From assembly GCA_964522975.1 (NCBI GenBank), contig CAZFXK010000077.1:1-12075 (forward strand): a stretch of DNA of 12,075 nucleotides, written 5' to 3'. The translations under genes were made by a program, and so were the position numbers. Shown in pieces: positions 1 through 7,792 of the stretch; position 1 is the stretch's first letter, and the number at the start of each line of letters is the position of its first letter. The notes below the pieces were generated by a model that worked only from the letters and a program-made list of their open reading frames with translations, did not search any database and was not told where the DNA came from. The DNA comes from Bacteroides_E sp964522975 (GTDB lineage Bacteria; Bacteroidota; Bacteroidia; Bacteroidales; Bacteroidaceae).

Positions 1-43
1 ACAATATTACTACTATTAATACTACTTTGCTTTCTTTATTCAC
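1..43 (-). CDS. 5' end of an unidentified gene, probably membrane-anchored (partial, runs off the left edge)
   Basis: Only the first 14 codons are in the window. Reading from GTG at 43-41 gives MNKESKVVLIVVIL, a short charged start followed by an unbroken hydrophobic run. This looks like the beginning of an N-terminal membrane anchor or signal peptide. The start is supported by AGGTGAT (54-48), which matches the part of the anti-Shine-Dalgarno pairing next to the GGAGG core and lies at a normal distance from GTG. An extended -10-like box is found just upstream (61-69). Anchored proteins at the edges of such operons are often LytR-CpsA-Psr ligases or chain-length regulators, but nothing visible here distinguishes these, so no function is assigned. 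Confidence 0.5.
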   Translation of the reverse strand, partial: MNKESKVVLIVVIL

Positions 44-60
44 GTTATCACCTAAATAAT

Positions 61-69
61 ACTATACCA
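61..69 (-). promoter_or_regulatory. Candidate extended -10 promoter for the gene leaving the left edge
   Basis: On the minus strand the bases read TGGTATAGT, which fits an extended -10 element (TG-N-TATAGT, one mismatch from TATAAT). No good -35 hexamer is found 16-18 bases upstream, which is common for extended -10 promoters. A start site about 7 bases downstream would leave a leader of only about 11 bases that just contains the AGGTGAT ribosome binding site. The fit is therefore tight and the call is tentative. Confidence 0.35.
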
Positions 70-70
70 T

Positions 71-92
71 AAAAAAAAAGTTTATTTAAACT
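71..92 (-). terminator. Weak intrinsic terminator downstream of the ten-gene operon
   Basis: On the minus strand AGTTT-AAAT-AAACT forms a five-pair stem with a four-base loop, followed directly by nine T. The stem is AT-rich and weak, although the U-tract is long. It is the only terminator-like element between the end of the operon at 279 and the next gene start at 43. Some read-through into the next gene is therefore likely. Confidence 0.45.
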
Positions 93-250
93 CTATTTTT
101 TGTTTCATTTATAATTTTACCAACACCTTATCATATGGGTTAGAGGTTTAATTAGTTTGGATAGTTAATTATTTTTAGATTGAATTTTTGGGTTTGTAAA
201 ATGTCATCATTTTTAAAGACGACATAAGCATGTAACATAATTGGCGATGT

Positions 251-277
251 AGCACTATTTTTAAAAATACAGTAGCT
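251..277. repeat. Imperfect inverted repeat around a 14-base AT palindrome
   Basis: TATTTTTAAAAATA (256-269) is a perfect palindrome. On the minus strand it is flanked by AGC and ACT arms that can pair with AGT and GCT across it, with small bulges. It begins two bases after the last stop codon of the operon. No T-run follows on the minus strand, so it is not a standard intrinsic terminator. A transcript-end stabilising hairpin or chance in AT-rich DNA are both possible. Confidence 0.35.
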
Positions 278-278
278 T

Positions 279-743
279 TTATAATAATTGTTGTTTTCTT
301 GCTGGTTCAATTTGTTTTTGCATAAAACTTCTAATTTGTGTCGAAGAAGTTCCCTTAGTATATGGAAAAAACACTATTTGCACATTTTTAGTTTTAAAAT
401 AATCGTTATATCTTTTAAACGCATCAGTGTTTTTCCAATCACTTCCCTTAAATAATTTATCATATTTTAATTCTTTCCAAGCTAGTATTTTGTCATTATT
501 ATGTTCAACATAAACTTCGTCAACATATTTTATTTGTTTAATTATCTCTATACGTTCTTCAAAAGGAATAAAAGGTTTAATTCCTTTTATTCTCATAACT
601 TCCTCATCGGTCGTTACACCAACAATCAAATAATCGCACTTGTTCTTGGCTTCTCTTAAAATATTCAAATGACCTATATGAAATAAATCAAACACTCCAG
701 TGGTATATCCAATACACTTTTTTTGATTAGCATTATTATTCAT
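279..743 (-). CDS. TagD-like nucleotidyltransferase, probable glycerol-3-phosphate cytidylyltransferase
   Basis: A 154-residue cytoplasmic enzyme predicted to join CTP and glycerol 3-phosphate into CDP-glycerol, the donor for glycerol-phosphate transfer. The HxGH-type nucleotidyltransferase signature GVFDLFHIGH is at 16-25, VGVTTDE at 41-47, FKGSDWKN at 98-105 and the second nucleotide-binding motif GTSSTQIR at 131-138. The length is somewhat above that of compact TagD proteins because of a C-terminal tail after about 140. The start follows a strong site (GAGGAGG, about five bases before ATG). It is the last gene of the operon, 14 bases after the CDP-glycerol transferase gene, and that neighbour is what supports glycerol phosphate as substrate. 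Related enzymes activate other phosphorylated alcohols (ethanolamine, for example), so the exact substrate is inferred and not shown by the motifs. Confidence 0.88.
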   Translation of the reverse strand: MNNNANQKKCIGYTTGVFDLFHIGHLNILREAKNKCDYLIVGVTTDEEVMRIKGIKPFIPFEERIEIIKQIKYVDEVYVEHNNDKILAWKELKYDKLFKGSDWKNTDAFKRYNDYFKTKNVQIVFFPYTKGTSSTQIRSFMQKQIEPARKQQLL

Positions 744-757
744 TTTTCCTCCTCTTT

Positions 758-1927
758 TTATATTATACTTAAATGTTCATCCATATATTCAATTATTCTT
801 TGAGTAGACTTATCATCTCTATATGTGTGAAACAAATTAATCATATTTTTTCTCTCTAAGGCATATTTTTTATTATCGGGATTTTCTAAAAAATCTAATA
901 TATCATCCAAAATCTCGCATTTTGCTCCAGGCATGTAGTCTAACGGGTTATTCACAGAAAAACCCTTATGATAATCGTATTTATCCAAATCATCTATTGT
1001 AAAAGCTATAGGTTTATCTCTTAGTAAATAATCAATAAATACAGAAGAATAATCAGTAATTAAAGAATCTGCTATTGACAACAATTCATATAAGTGAATG
1101 TTTTTTTGTAACAAATGTTCATTATTAATTACTTTGATATTAGTAAAATCGTCAAAACAAAAGTACTTTAAATCCTGAGCTGGATGGGGTTTTATTAACA
1201 ATGTCTTGTTGTTTTTAACTAATACATCATTGATTATCTGGAGATCTTTTTCAGATTCAATTAATGGCAAATCGAATTTATTTGTTGTTTTGGTATCATT
1301 TCTTCCTGTACCTTGTTGCCTTCTAAATGTTGGTAACCACATAACTATATTATGGTTATTATCAATGTTAAATTTAGATTTCAAATTTAAAAATTTTCTA
1401 AATAACAAATCGTTTCTAGGAAAACCAGTAATTTTTATCTTATCTTCGCCTCCCGGAAAAGAATATAATCTTAATTGTTTTGTAAATGGAGAAGTAACAG
1501 CTATAACACTCATTAAATTAGATTTAGGATAAAATCCCCTGGTGTTTTTCAAGGAAATGCCATGAGTAAGATTAATAAATAGTTGAGTGGCTTTTGGTTT
1601 TAAACCAGAATAATTGTTATGCGAAAACACATAAATAGAACATCGAGAAATATAATAAGACATTTTTAAAAAGTTAATCGTTTTTCTTAATTTGTTTGCA
1701 TTATTAAAGTTAATTAACTTTAAATTTTTAAATTGTTGTTCATTCTGTAAAGACAAATTATTTATCCAATACAATTTGTAGTTTTTATATCGTTCTTGAT
1801 TTACAACATAATCATAAACTATTTTAGTATTATCACTGTATGTTGGGTGACTTTCAAACACAATAATTTTAGTAACAGGAAACAATCGCATAATTAATCT
1901 ATAACATCTAACAAATATTTTTTTCAT
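758..1927 (-). CDS. CDP-glycerol glycerophosphotransferase family protein (TagB/TagF-like)
   Basis: A 389-residue, membrane-associated transferase predicted to move glycerol phosphate from CDP-glycerol onto a lipid-linked glycan or a growing chain at the cytoplasmic face. Family hallmarks appear in order: THGISLK (121-127, the conserved HG-xx-LK block), GFPRND (168-173), LPTFRR (198-203), KPHP (246-249) and ITDYSSVFIDYL (290-301). The size is that of the single-domain TagB-like members. There is no attached GT2 domain and no long N-terminal region as in large TagF polymerases, so a single or few-unit addition is as likely as a poly(glycerol phosphate) chain. Its ATG overlaps the stop of the GT2 gene by four bases (ATGA), implying coupled translation. 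The cytidylyltransferase gene follows directly and would supply its donor. Confidence 0.88.
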   Translation of the reverse strand: MKKIFVRCYRLIMRLFPVTKIIVFESHPTYSDNTKIVYDYVVNQERYKNYKLYWINNLSLQNEQQFKNLKLINFNNANKLRKTINFLKMSYYISRCSIYVFSHNNYSGLKPKATQLFINLTHGISLKNTRGFYPKSNLMSVIAVTSPFTKQLRLYSFPGGEDKIKITGFPRNDLLFRKFLNLKSKFNIDNNHNIVMWLPTFRRQQGTGRNDTKTTNKFDLPLIESEKDLQIINDVLVKNNKTLLIKPHPAQDLKYFCFDDFTNIKVINNEHLLQKNIHLYELLSIADSLITDYSSVFIDYLLRDKPIAFTIDDLDKYDYHKGFSVNNPLDYMPGAKCEILDDILDFLENPDNKKYALERKNMINLFHTYRDDKSTQRIIEYMDEHLSII

Positions 1928-2910
1928 TTTTTCAATATCTTTCTATTAATAAAATACAATACCTTTAACAATTTATAATGCTGGTGATAAATCATGTGAG
2001 CTATTATTTTAGTTTTTAGATCGTATAATTTATAATATTTATTTTCCTTCCAATTTGGATATTTTTCTTTTATGACTTGAACAATTGCAACTATTTGGTT
2101 TTCAGGATCATTAAATTTTAAGAAGCGCAAGCTTGCACTCAAGAGAACTTGTTTAATAAATACATATTCGACTTCTTCTCTATACATTTGCGAAACATTT
2201 TGAAGTGAAAATTGGTTTTCTAAAATCTCAAATGCTTGGAAAATATCCTTTAAATTCTCATTATATAATGGTTGTTTCATAACTGATATGTTGATATTAT
2301 TATAAAAATACAAGGGTTTTTCTATCAATTTGATGTTTGACGTTCTTAATGCTAATGCCGGAATAACAGCTAAATCTTCATATATTATTCCTTCGGGATA
2401 AGAAAAATCTTCCAACACTTTTTTTCTAATTAACATATTACAAGATCCCATGTTCATAATTATAAAGTTTTTTACTTCATTGTCCACAAACCTATAATGC
2501 GATTGATAACATTTGTTTTTTTTAATAATTTGTATATCACATGTTACAATATCCAAATTGTAAGATTGCATTTCAACAAATAAAATTTCATACATATTAT
2601 TATCTATCCAATCATCACTATCAACAAAAGATATGACGTTTGCAAGGGCTTTCTTTATGCCATAATTTCTAGCAGACCCAGCGCCACCATTTTTTTTGTA
2701 ATAATATTCTATATTGTTATGTTTTTTTATGTGAGGTTTTAATACGTCCTTTATATTGTCCGTTGAACCGTCGTCAATTAAAATCAATTGTATTTTATCA
2801 AAACCAAAAGTTTGATTAATAATGCTCTCTATGCATGTGATTATTGTTTCAGATGAATTAAAAATGGGCACTATCACGCTAATTTTATATTGAGAATTAC
2901 GTTCCTTCAT
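1924..2910 (-). CDS. Family 2 glycosyltransferase (GT-A fold)
   Basis: A 328-residue cytoplasmic glycosyltransferase predicted to add one sugar from a nucleotide donor to the lipid-linked repeat unit. The N-terminal GT-A domain shows VIVPIFN (12-18), DDGSTD (46-51), GAGSARNYGI (76-85) and the metal-binding DSDDW (97-101). A downstream YEDL (177-180) sits where the catalytic-base ED pair of family 2 enzymes usually lies. The C-terminal about 120 residues are charged and carry no recognisable domain. There is no clear membrane segment. The ATG is one base beyond the stop of the preceding gene, with AAGGAT about eight bases upstream. Sugar and linkage cannot be told from the sequence. Confidence 0.92.
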   Translation of the reverse strand: MKERNSQYKISVIVPIFNSSETIITCIESIINQTFGFDKIQLILIDDGSTDNIKDVLKPHIKKHNNIEYYYKKNGGAGSARNYGIKKALANVISFVDSDDWIDNNMYEILFVEMQSYNLDIVTCDIQIIKKNKCYQSHYRFVDNEVKNFIIMNMGSCNMLIRKKVLEDFSYPEGIIYEDLAVIPALALRTSNIKLIEKPLYFYNNINISVMKQPLYNENLKDIFQAFEILENQFSLQNVSQMYREEVEYVFIKQVLLSASLRFLKFNDPENQIVAIVQVIKEKYPNWKENKYYKLYDLKTKIIAHMIYHQHYKLLKVLYFINRKILKK

Positions 2911-2911
2911 A

Positions 2912-3391
2912 TTAAAAATCCTTTATATATTCATTCAATTTTCGATTAAAGTCTTTAGTGTTGCTAACAAATTTTTTTGTTTTTATTGATTTTGTATTCA
3001 AGATTAATTCTTTTATATCCTTTATATCCTTTAAATACAATAAATATCCCATTTCTTCAAATTTTTCCAGTATTTCTATCTGATGATTATTGATTGCTTC
3101 TTTGTGTTCAGCTAAACGAGCCACACCGATTATTTTTTTATTTAATTTAATAGCCGACAGTAATGAACCGACTCCACCATGAGAAATAACCAGATTGCTT
3201 TTTTTCATGATTTTTTCATACTCTTCTTGGGGCAATAGGCCAACGACATTCATATATTCGCTTTTAAACTTTTTATAACCAGTTATAACCACTACTTCTT
3301 CTAAAATAATTTTACCTTTAATTAAACTTTCCAAAACATATAATAGTCTATCAAAATTTAAATTATGGGTTCCCAAATTTACCAATATCAT
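2912..3391 (-). CDS. pssE: Alg13-like glycosyltransferase catalytic subunit (PssE/Cps14G family)
   Basis: A 159-residue protein corresponding to the C-terminal half of a GT-B enzyme (GT28 C-terminal domain). It is expected to bind the nucleotide sugar and work only in complex with the membrane-bound Alg14-like partner encoded immediately upstream. VNLGTH (4-9) is the typical start of this family. SHGGVGS (70-76) is the donor-binding glycine loop, and AEHKEAINNHQ (94-104) matches the conserved E/H...NHQ block. The length is normal for the free-standing subunit. Its ATG directly follows the TAA of the partner gene with no spacing, and a purine-rich GGTGG lies upstream within the partner's last codons. 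In streptococcal capsule loci this pair transfers beta-1,4-galactose or a related hexose. The sugar used here is not evident. Confidence 0.9.
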   Translation of the reverse strand: MILVNLGTHNLNFDRLLYVLESLIKGKIILEEVVVITGYKKFKSEYMNVVGLLPQEEYEKIMKKSNLVISHGGVGSLLSAIKLNKKIIGVARLAEHKEAINNHQIEILEKFEEMGYLLYLKDIKDIKELILNTKSIKTKKFVSNTKDFNRKLNEYIKDF

Positions 3392-3862
3392 TTAATATAC
3401 ACCACCAATATAAACTGCTTTGGGATAAAACCTTTTTAATTCTTGCCACTGTATAATAAACAAATCAGATATGGGATATACAATTCTTCCAGTTAAAGTT
3501 GGATTATTTATATTTGCATATGATTCTATAAAAATTATTTTTTTTCTAAATAGTTTTGCCCAATAACAAAATGGAACTGCAATGCTAGCACCTGTGGTTA
3601 TAATTATATCGGGTTTTTCTTTTATAACCAATATTAAACTTTTTATAATGTTAAGCATAAAAACAGGAATAAATTTTAGTAAACTTTTTCTTGAAACTGA
3701 TTTCACGAAATAAACTCGACCATCAACTTCTTTATTTATATTTACAGTACTCGGGTTTTTTTCAGTAATCAAACAATGAGTGTACATTGAAAAAGTATCT
3801 CGCAGCTGCATTAACTCACTTAAATGTCCGCCAGAATTGGCTATAAGCATAATGTGTCTCAT
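3392..3862 (-). CDS. pssD: Alg14-like membrane-anchor subunit of a glycosyltransferase (PssD/Cps14F family)
   Basis: A 156-residue protein homologous to the N-terminal, acceptor-side half of a GT-B enzyme. It recruits the Alg13-like partner to the membrane. NSGGHL (9-14) is the diagnostic glycine-rich turn, followed by TTGA (89-92), FIES (111-114) and TGRIVYPISDLFIIQW (124-139), all typical of PssD/Cps14F proteins. A hydrophobic stretch at about 64-81 could act as a membrane anchor or amphipathic face. The ATG overlaps the stop of the Wzy-GT4 gene by four bases (ATGA), with GGAG about eight bases upstream. Together with the next gene it makes one functional enzyme that adds a sugar to the lipid-linked intermediate. 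Confidence 0.9.
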   Translation of the reverse strand: MRHIMLIANSGGHLSELMQLRDTFSMYTHCLITEKNPSTVNINKEVDGRVYFVKSVSRKSLLKFIPVFMLNIIKSLILVIKEKPDIIITTGASIAVPFCYWAKLFRKKIIFIESYANINNPTLTGRIVYPISDLFIIQWQELKRFYPKAVYIGGVY

Positions 3863-6288
3863 TTTCCATTCTCCAATAACTCAAAAAATTCTTTTTTTAT
3901 TACATCTATATGATAATTAGCTGCGGTTTTTCTCGCCGCATGAAAATATTCTTCTTTGTTTTTCATTAAAATATATTCATTAATTTTTTCCGCCATATCT
4001 TTAATATTTCGATTCTTTATTAAAAAACCATTACTTTTATTTATTATTTCAGTAGCGCCGACAGCACTATCAAAAGCAATACACGGAACACCAAAACTCA
4101 TGGCTTCTAATAAAACAATACCAAAAGATTCTTCTAATGAAGTCATAACATACATGCTCGATTTTTTTAAATAATTACTTATTGTTTTTCTATCTTGAAA
4201 ACCATGAAGCGTTATATACTTCGACAAATTATATTCACTAATTTTTTCTTCGATTTGAGGTCTTTCTGAACCGTCTCCAAATAAATCCAAGTGATAATTT
4301 TTGTTTTTAAGTTTTAAAATCTTAAATAGTTCTATTAAATCCATAAATGACTTCTCAGGTTCAAGTCGTCCTATCGCTATTAAATTATACTTATTTAATT
4401 TCGAGGTTTCTTGTTCTTTCGGCATAACATCTAAGCTATTTGGTATATATTTAATGTTAATATTCGTTATTTTATCAGAATATATTTTTTTCATATGTTT
4501 TGACACAGTAATCAAATGATTTATTTGATTCATCTTGTTGTATTTTGCCATGTATTTGTCTGAAACATTATACGTATGTTCTTCCGCTATTTTTACGGCA
4601 TTTTGGGGTCCATGCTTATTTAATTTATCAGTAATGAACATCCTCGACGAAATAATAAAACCCGCTTCTGTATTTAACAAATATTTATTGAATGCTGTAT
4701 GTTTTTTATATAAGACTTTCAAAGACTTGAAAACTTCTTGTAATATTTTATATGAATTTTTAGATTGAATTGATAATAATAATTCTTTCTTATTAGGGTA
4801 AACATTTGTTAAATAAATAACATTTACATCTCCTTTCAAAGAATGTTTATGTTCATCTTTTTTATATAGAGCCACCAAATTAACTTCGTATTTTTCAGAC
4901 AAAATGTTTGCTTGTGAAACAATTGAAGTTTCAATTCCGCCATAGTTCAAATGCAATGCCAGAATATCTACTTTTTTAAAATTTAATTTTGAAGATTCAT
5001 TATCATCCATTATTAAGAATAGTAACAATGAATAATATATTCCAATTGTTGGAGTGGTGAAGATGTGTCCGGCAAACAAAGATATTCCAATCATTAAAAA
5101 GGCAACATATAAATACCTTGTTTTGATTTCACTTAATTTGAGCTTCTTCTTATAAAGAAAGGCAACACTTATAATTAAAGGTAATATGATTAATACCAAA
5201 CTAACAATTCCTAAATGAAAATAAAAATCAAAAAAATCAATTTCTATCAATTTTTCAATGCGTTTGTCTTGTATTTTTTTCGTATTTGAAAAGCCCAATC
5301 CAAACATCTTAGTCGACAGAGAGTCATTATTGCGCGCAATGGATAATGTGTTCATAAATAATACATCACGATCACTTAGCATTCTTAAAAAATAGTTTAT
5401 ATATTTATTCTGGTTTGTAAAACTTACATCTGTTTCATATACTTCGTCTTTTTCCATTGTTCTTTCTATGTGCAATCTTTCCTTGAAATTCAAAGCAGAT
5501 GGACCGTAATATAAAATAAGTATAGACACTAAAATATAAAAAAGTTTTTTAAATTCTAGTTTCTCGGTCCTTTTATAAAATATTAAAATAATTTCCAACA
5601 AGAGAACCAATGTAATTCCAATTAACACAACCTTGGTCGAAATCATAGAAGCGAATAATGTGCCCATCAATAAAAGCAGATATTTAAGTGTTCCGTCTCT
5701 TTTTTTATCATTAATAAAAATAAATGTAAACAACAAAACAAAAATCGCTCCCACTTCATTTGCCGCATAAAACCAACCATTAAATCCAGAATTAGATAAC
5801 TTATAAGCAGAAAAACCGGTGTTAGTTAAAAAGGCAATACAAAAAATCATAACGTAAAAAATTAAGGTTGTACGAAAGATTTTAACAACTTCTTTCGAAT
5901 TAAAACCATTATCATCAAAGACGCATAAAAGAACAAAATATATTAACGGAAAATAAAAAAACTTTAACAAATATTTCACTTCAAGGAACACATAATTTAA
6001 TGACAATAATTCAGGTTTAAACAAAAAATATAGACTTAAATAGAAAGTAAATGCAAAAAAGAATAGTTTAGATACCTTTTTGTATTTACTTTTAGAGATT
6101 GTGAAAATGTATAAATATCCTATTACAATTAATAATGTTTTTAAAAACATACCAATAGTAACAATATTAGTTGAATAAAAGGCCATCAAAGACGTTATGA
6201 CGTCAATAAAGGGCAACAACAACAAAAAAGAATACAACAACGGTGTTAATCTTTTTTTAGAATCTATTATCTTCAATTGTTCTTTCAT
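3859..6288 (-). CDS. Fusion protein: Wzy-like polysaccharide polymerase joined to a GT4 glycosyltransferase
   Basis: An 809-residue, two-part protein. Residues about 15-427 hold roughly twelve hydrophobic segments with O-antigen ligase/Wzy-like features: AANEVGA (175-181), a large polar loop (about 266-350), GLGFSN (330-335) and DFYFHLGIVSL (354-364). Residues about 439-805 form a complete GT4 GT-B enzyme: NYGGIE (448-453), GRLEPEK (640-646), LFGDG (669-673), LHGF (694-697) and the EX7E pair E720/E728 in ESFGIVLLE. With a positively charged cytoplasmic N-terminus and twelve spans, the polar loop would face out and the GT4 domain in, as their jobs require. The predicted role is repeat-unit polymerisation outside and one sugar addition inside. 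The ATG lies 32 bases inside the flippase gene with GAGG just upstream. An internal Met (427, base 5010) has no ribosome binding site, so separate translation of the GT4 part is not supported. A ligase role for the membrane part is an alternative. Confidence 0.85.
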   Translation of the reverse strand: MKEQLKIIDSKKRLTPLLYSFLLLLPFIDVITSLMAFYSTNIVTIGMFLKTLLIVIGYLYIFTISKSKYKKVSKLFFFAFTFYLSLYFLFKPELLSLNYVFLEVKYLLKFFYFPLIYFVLLCVFDDNGFNSKEVVKIFRTTLIFYVMIFCIAFLTNTGFSAYKLSNSGFNGWFYAANEVGAIFVLLFTFIFINDKKRDGTLKYLLLLMGTLFASMISTKVVLIGITLVLLLEIILIFYKRTEKLEFKKLFYILVSILILYYGPSALNFKERLHIERTMEKDEVYETDVSFTNQNKYINYFLRMLSDRDVLFMNTLSIARNNDSLSTKMFGLGFSNTKKIQDKRIEKLIEIDFFDFYFHLGIVSLVLIILPLIISVAFLYKKKLKLSEIKTRYLYVAFLMIGISLFAGHIFTTPTIGIYYSLLLFLIMDDNESSKLNFKKVDILALHLNYGGIETSIVSQANILSEKYEVNLVALYKKDEHKHSLKGDVNVIYLTNVYPNKKELLLSIQSKNSYKILQEVFKSLKVLYKKHTAFNKYLLNTEAGFIISSRMFITDKLNKHGPQNAVKIAEEHTYNVSDKYMAKYNKMNQINHLITVSKHMKKIYSDKITNINIKYIPNSLDVMPKEQETSKLNKYNLIAIGRLEPEKSFMDLIELFKILKLKNKNYHLDLFGDGSERPQIEEKISEYNLSKYITLHGFQDRKTISNYLKKSSMYVMTSLEESFGIVLLEAMSFGVPCIAFDSAVGATEIINKSNGFLIKNRNIKDMAEKINEYILMKNKEEYFHAARKTAANYHIDVIKKEFFELLENGK

Positions 6289-7792
6289 TTTTCCTCGCTA
6301 ACATTAACTTTATTCTGTCTTTTATATATACAGTATCTTTTACAAATATTGTATTAAATATTAAAGTGATTATCAAGTTCCCTAAGAAAACCACCCCATA
6401 TATCACTGTCCACATTAATAAATTTTTCACCACTATATATTTTTGAAAAGTTATAACAATCATTATAATTGACAAAATATAAGATAAATTCACAAAATTT
6501 TTTTGCAAAAAAGTTTTATTGGAATCATTAAACACTTTTTTATAAAACACAATTGAATATATGATAATCATTAATCCGCCACTTATGAATGTAGCTATTA
6601 AAGCACCTAAAATTCCAAGTTTATAGAACAAGCATATTGATAGTATTACATTAGCCAACGACGAAATAATTGCCGTCTTTTTCGTGTCCTTGAATAATCC
6701 CGCAATTTCGATTAAAAGAAACATTGCATAATTAATAGTATGAACCCATAAAACTAATCCAAACATAATTATGGTTAAATTAGATAATATATAATCTCTG
6801 TTGATCCAAAGTTTTATAAAATTACCGGCACTTACAGCAAAAATAGGTACGATAATTGCCGTCATAAAAAATACTATTGTCCAATACTCAGAAATTAAAT
6901 TGATTTTTTCTTTTTTGTTTAATTTGCTATTCAAAAAATTAGCAATGGACGATTGGGGGGACTTTAAAATGTGCATCATCAATGTAATTAAATGTTGAAT
7001 AATATAATTGTATGCCCCGTAAATAGAAACTGACGTTAACCCGCTAACTACAGATATCACAAAAACGTCGGTATTATGGAATACAAAATTAGAGATTTTA
7101 TGAAACATTACATCCTTAGTCATTTTTAATGGCCTATTATCAGGTTTAACCTTCATATTAATCCAAGAATATTTTTGTTTTGCTTTCCAAACAATAAGCA
7201 AAGTTGCAATAATATTTCCAACTACACTCACTAACAAAATAATTAAATAATTTATTTTCAACAAAATAAGTACCAATTCTAAAAGCCTAAATAAAATATG
7301 CTTCGTATTTAAAATTGTGTTTACAATGTAAGTTTTTTGATCAGCATCAAAAATTACTTTATACGGCAACAATAAAATGTATTGAGTTAGATAATCCAAA
7401 GAATATAATGCAAACAAAGCAAACACAAACATCTTTGGAAAGTTTAATTCATGCACAATATAAGGGATTAAAAAAGAAAAAAGAATACCGCCTATAAATA
7501 TAATTGAACCAATTTTATCAAAAGTTTTTTTAGCTCCTGATAATATTTCATTTATTTTTTTTGTATCTTGTTTTAACAACGGTTTATATAAAAAAAACTT
7601 TACAGCGGCTGGGAAACCCAGTGTTACTATGGATAAGAAAGTAAAAATTTGAAAAGCTAGTTGAATCAACCCATTTAATTCTGATCCAAATACATTTATG
7701 AAAATTTTTATTTTTACAAAACCCAATATGCCCAATATAAGCCACGGTATGAAAGAAGTCCAAAAATTTAATAAAGTGTTTTTAGTCCTCAT
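6257..7792 (-). CDS. Wzx-like polysaccharide flippase (MOP superfamily)
   Basis: A 511-residue integral membrane protein with about 12-14 hydrophobic spans across its whole length, separated by short charged loops. This is the usual size and pattern of the polysaccharide-transporter branch of the MOP superfamily. The N-terminal region with an early span, a conserved-looking FGSELNGL (35-42) and the Pro-Ala turn at 61-62 fits this family. Its expected job is moving the undecaprenyl-pyrophosphate-linked repeat unit from the inner to the outer face for the polymerase encoded next. The ATG overlaps the TagO-like gene's stop by four bases, with AGGAAGAAG immediately upstream. Its own 3' end overlaps the polymerase gene by 32 bases. 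Substrate specificity cannot be read from sequence. Confidence 0.88.
   Translation of the reverse strand: MRTKNTLLNFWTSFIPWLILGILGFVKIKIFINVFGSELNGLIQLAFQIFTFLSIVTLGFPAAVKFFLYKPLLKQDTKKINEILSGAKKTFDKIGSIIFIGGILFSFLIPYIVHELNFPKMFVFALFALYSLDYLTQYILLLPYKVIFDADQKTYIVNTILNTKHILFRLLELVLILLKINYLIILLVSVVGNIIATLLIVWKAKQKYSWINMKVKPDNRPLKMTKDVMFHKISNFVFHNTDVFVISVVSGLTSVSIYGAYNYIIQHLITLMMHILKSPQSSIANFLNSKLNKKEKINLISEYWTIVFFMTAIIVPIFAVSAGNFIKLWINRDYILSNLTIIMFGLVLWVHTINYAMFLLIEIAGLFKDTKKTAIISSLANVILSICLFYKLGILGALIATFISGGLMIIIYSIVFYKKVFNDSNKTFLQKNFVNLSYILSIIMIVITFQKYIVVKNLLMWTVIYGVVFLGNLIITLIFNTIFVKDTVYIKDRIKLMLARKNERTIEDNRF

Larger units (their letters stand above)
44..278. other. Non-coding interval between the operon end and the next gene
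   Basis: These 235 bases contain no convincing ORF with a ribosome binding site on either strand. They hold the weak terminator at 71-92, the promoter-like box at 61-69 and the leader of the next gene. Just after the operon stop there is an imperfect inverted repeat around an AT palindrome (251-277). A short weak hairpin with AAAATG/CATTTT arms lies near 198-213. The roughly 100 bases between about 93 and 197 show nothing I can name. Confidence 0.5.

Noticed and set aside
198..213. Short AAAATG/CATTTT hairpin after the operon as its terminator.
   Set aside because: The stem is almost all A-T and there is no T-run after it in the minus direction. The element at 71-92 is the better candidate.
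1206..1532. Plus-strand open frame of 108 codons, and similar plus-strand frames at 3956-4174, 4301-4519, 4535-4768, 6801-6998, 7315-7497, 8504-8734 and 9623-9868.
   Set aside because: All lie antisense within genes with clear family motifs, none encodes a recognisable domain, and they are the expected by-product of low-GC coding sequence on the other strand.
5008..5040. Internal start (Met427) that could produce the GT4 domain as a separate protein.
   Set aside because: The preceding bases contain no Shine-Dalgarno-like purine run, and the frame is continuous, so a single fused product is the simpler reading.
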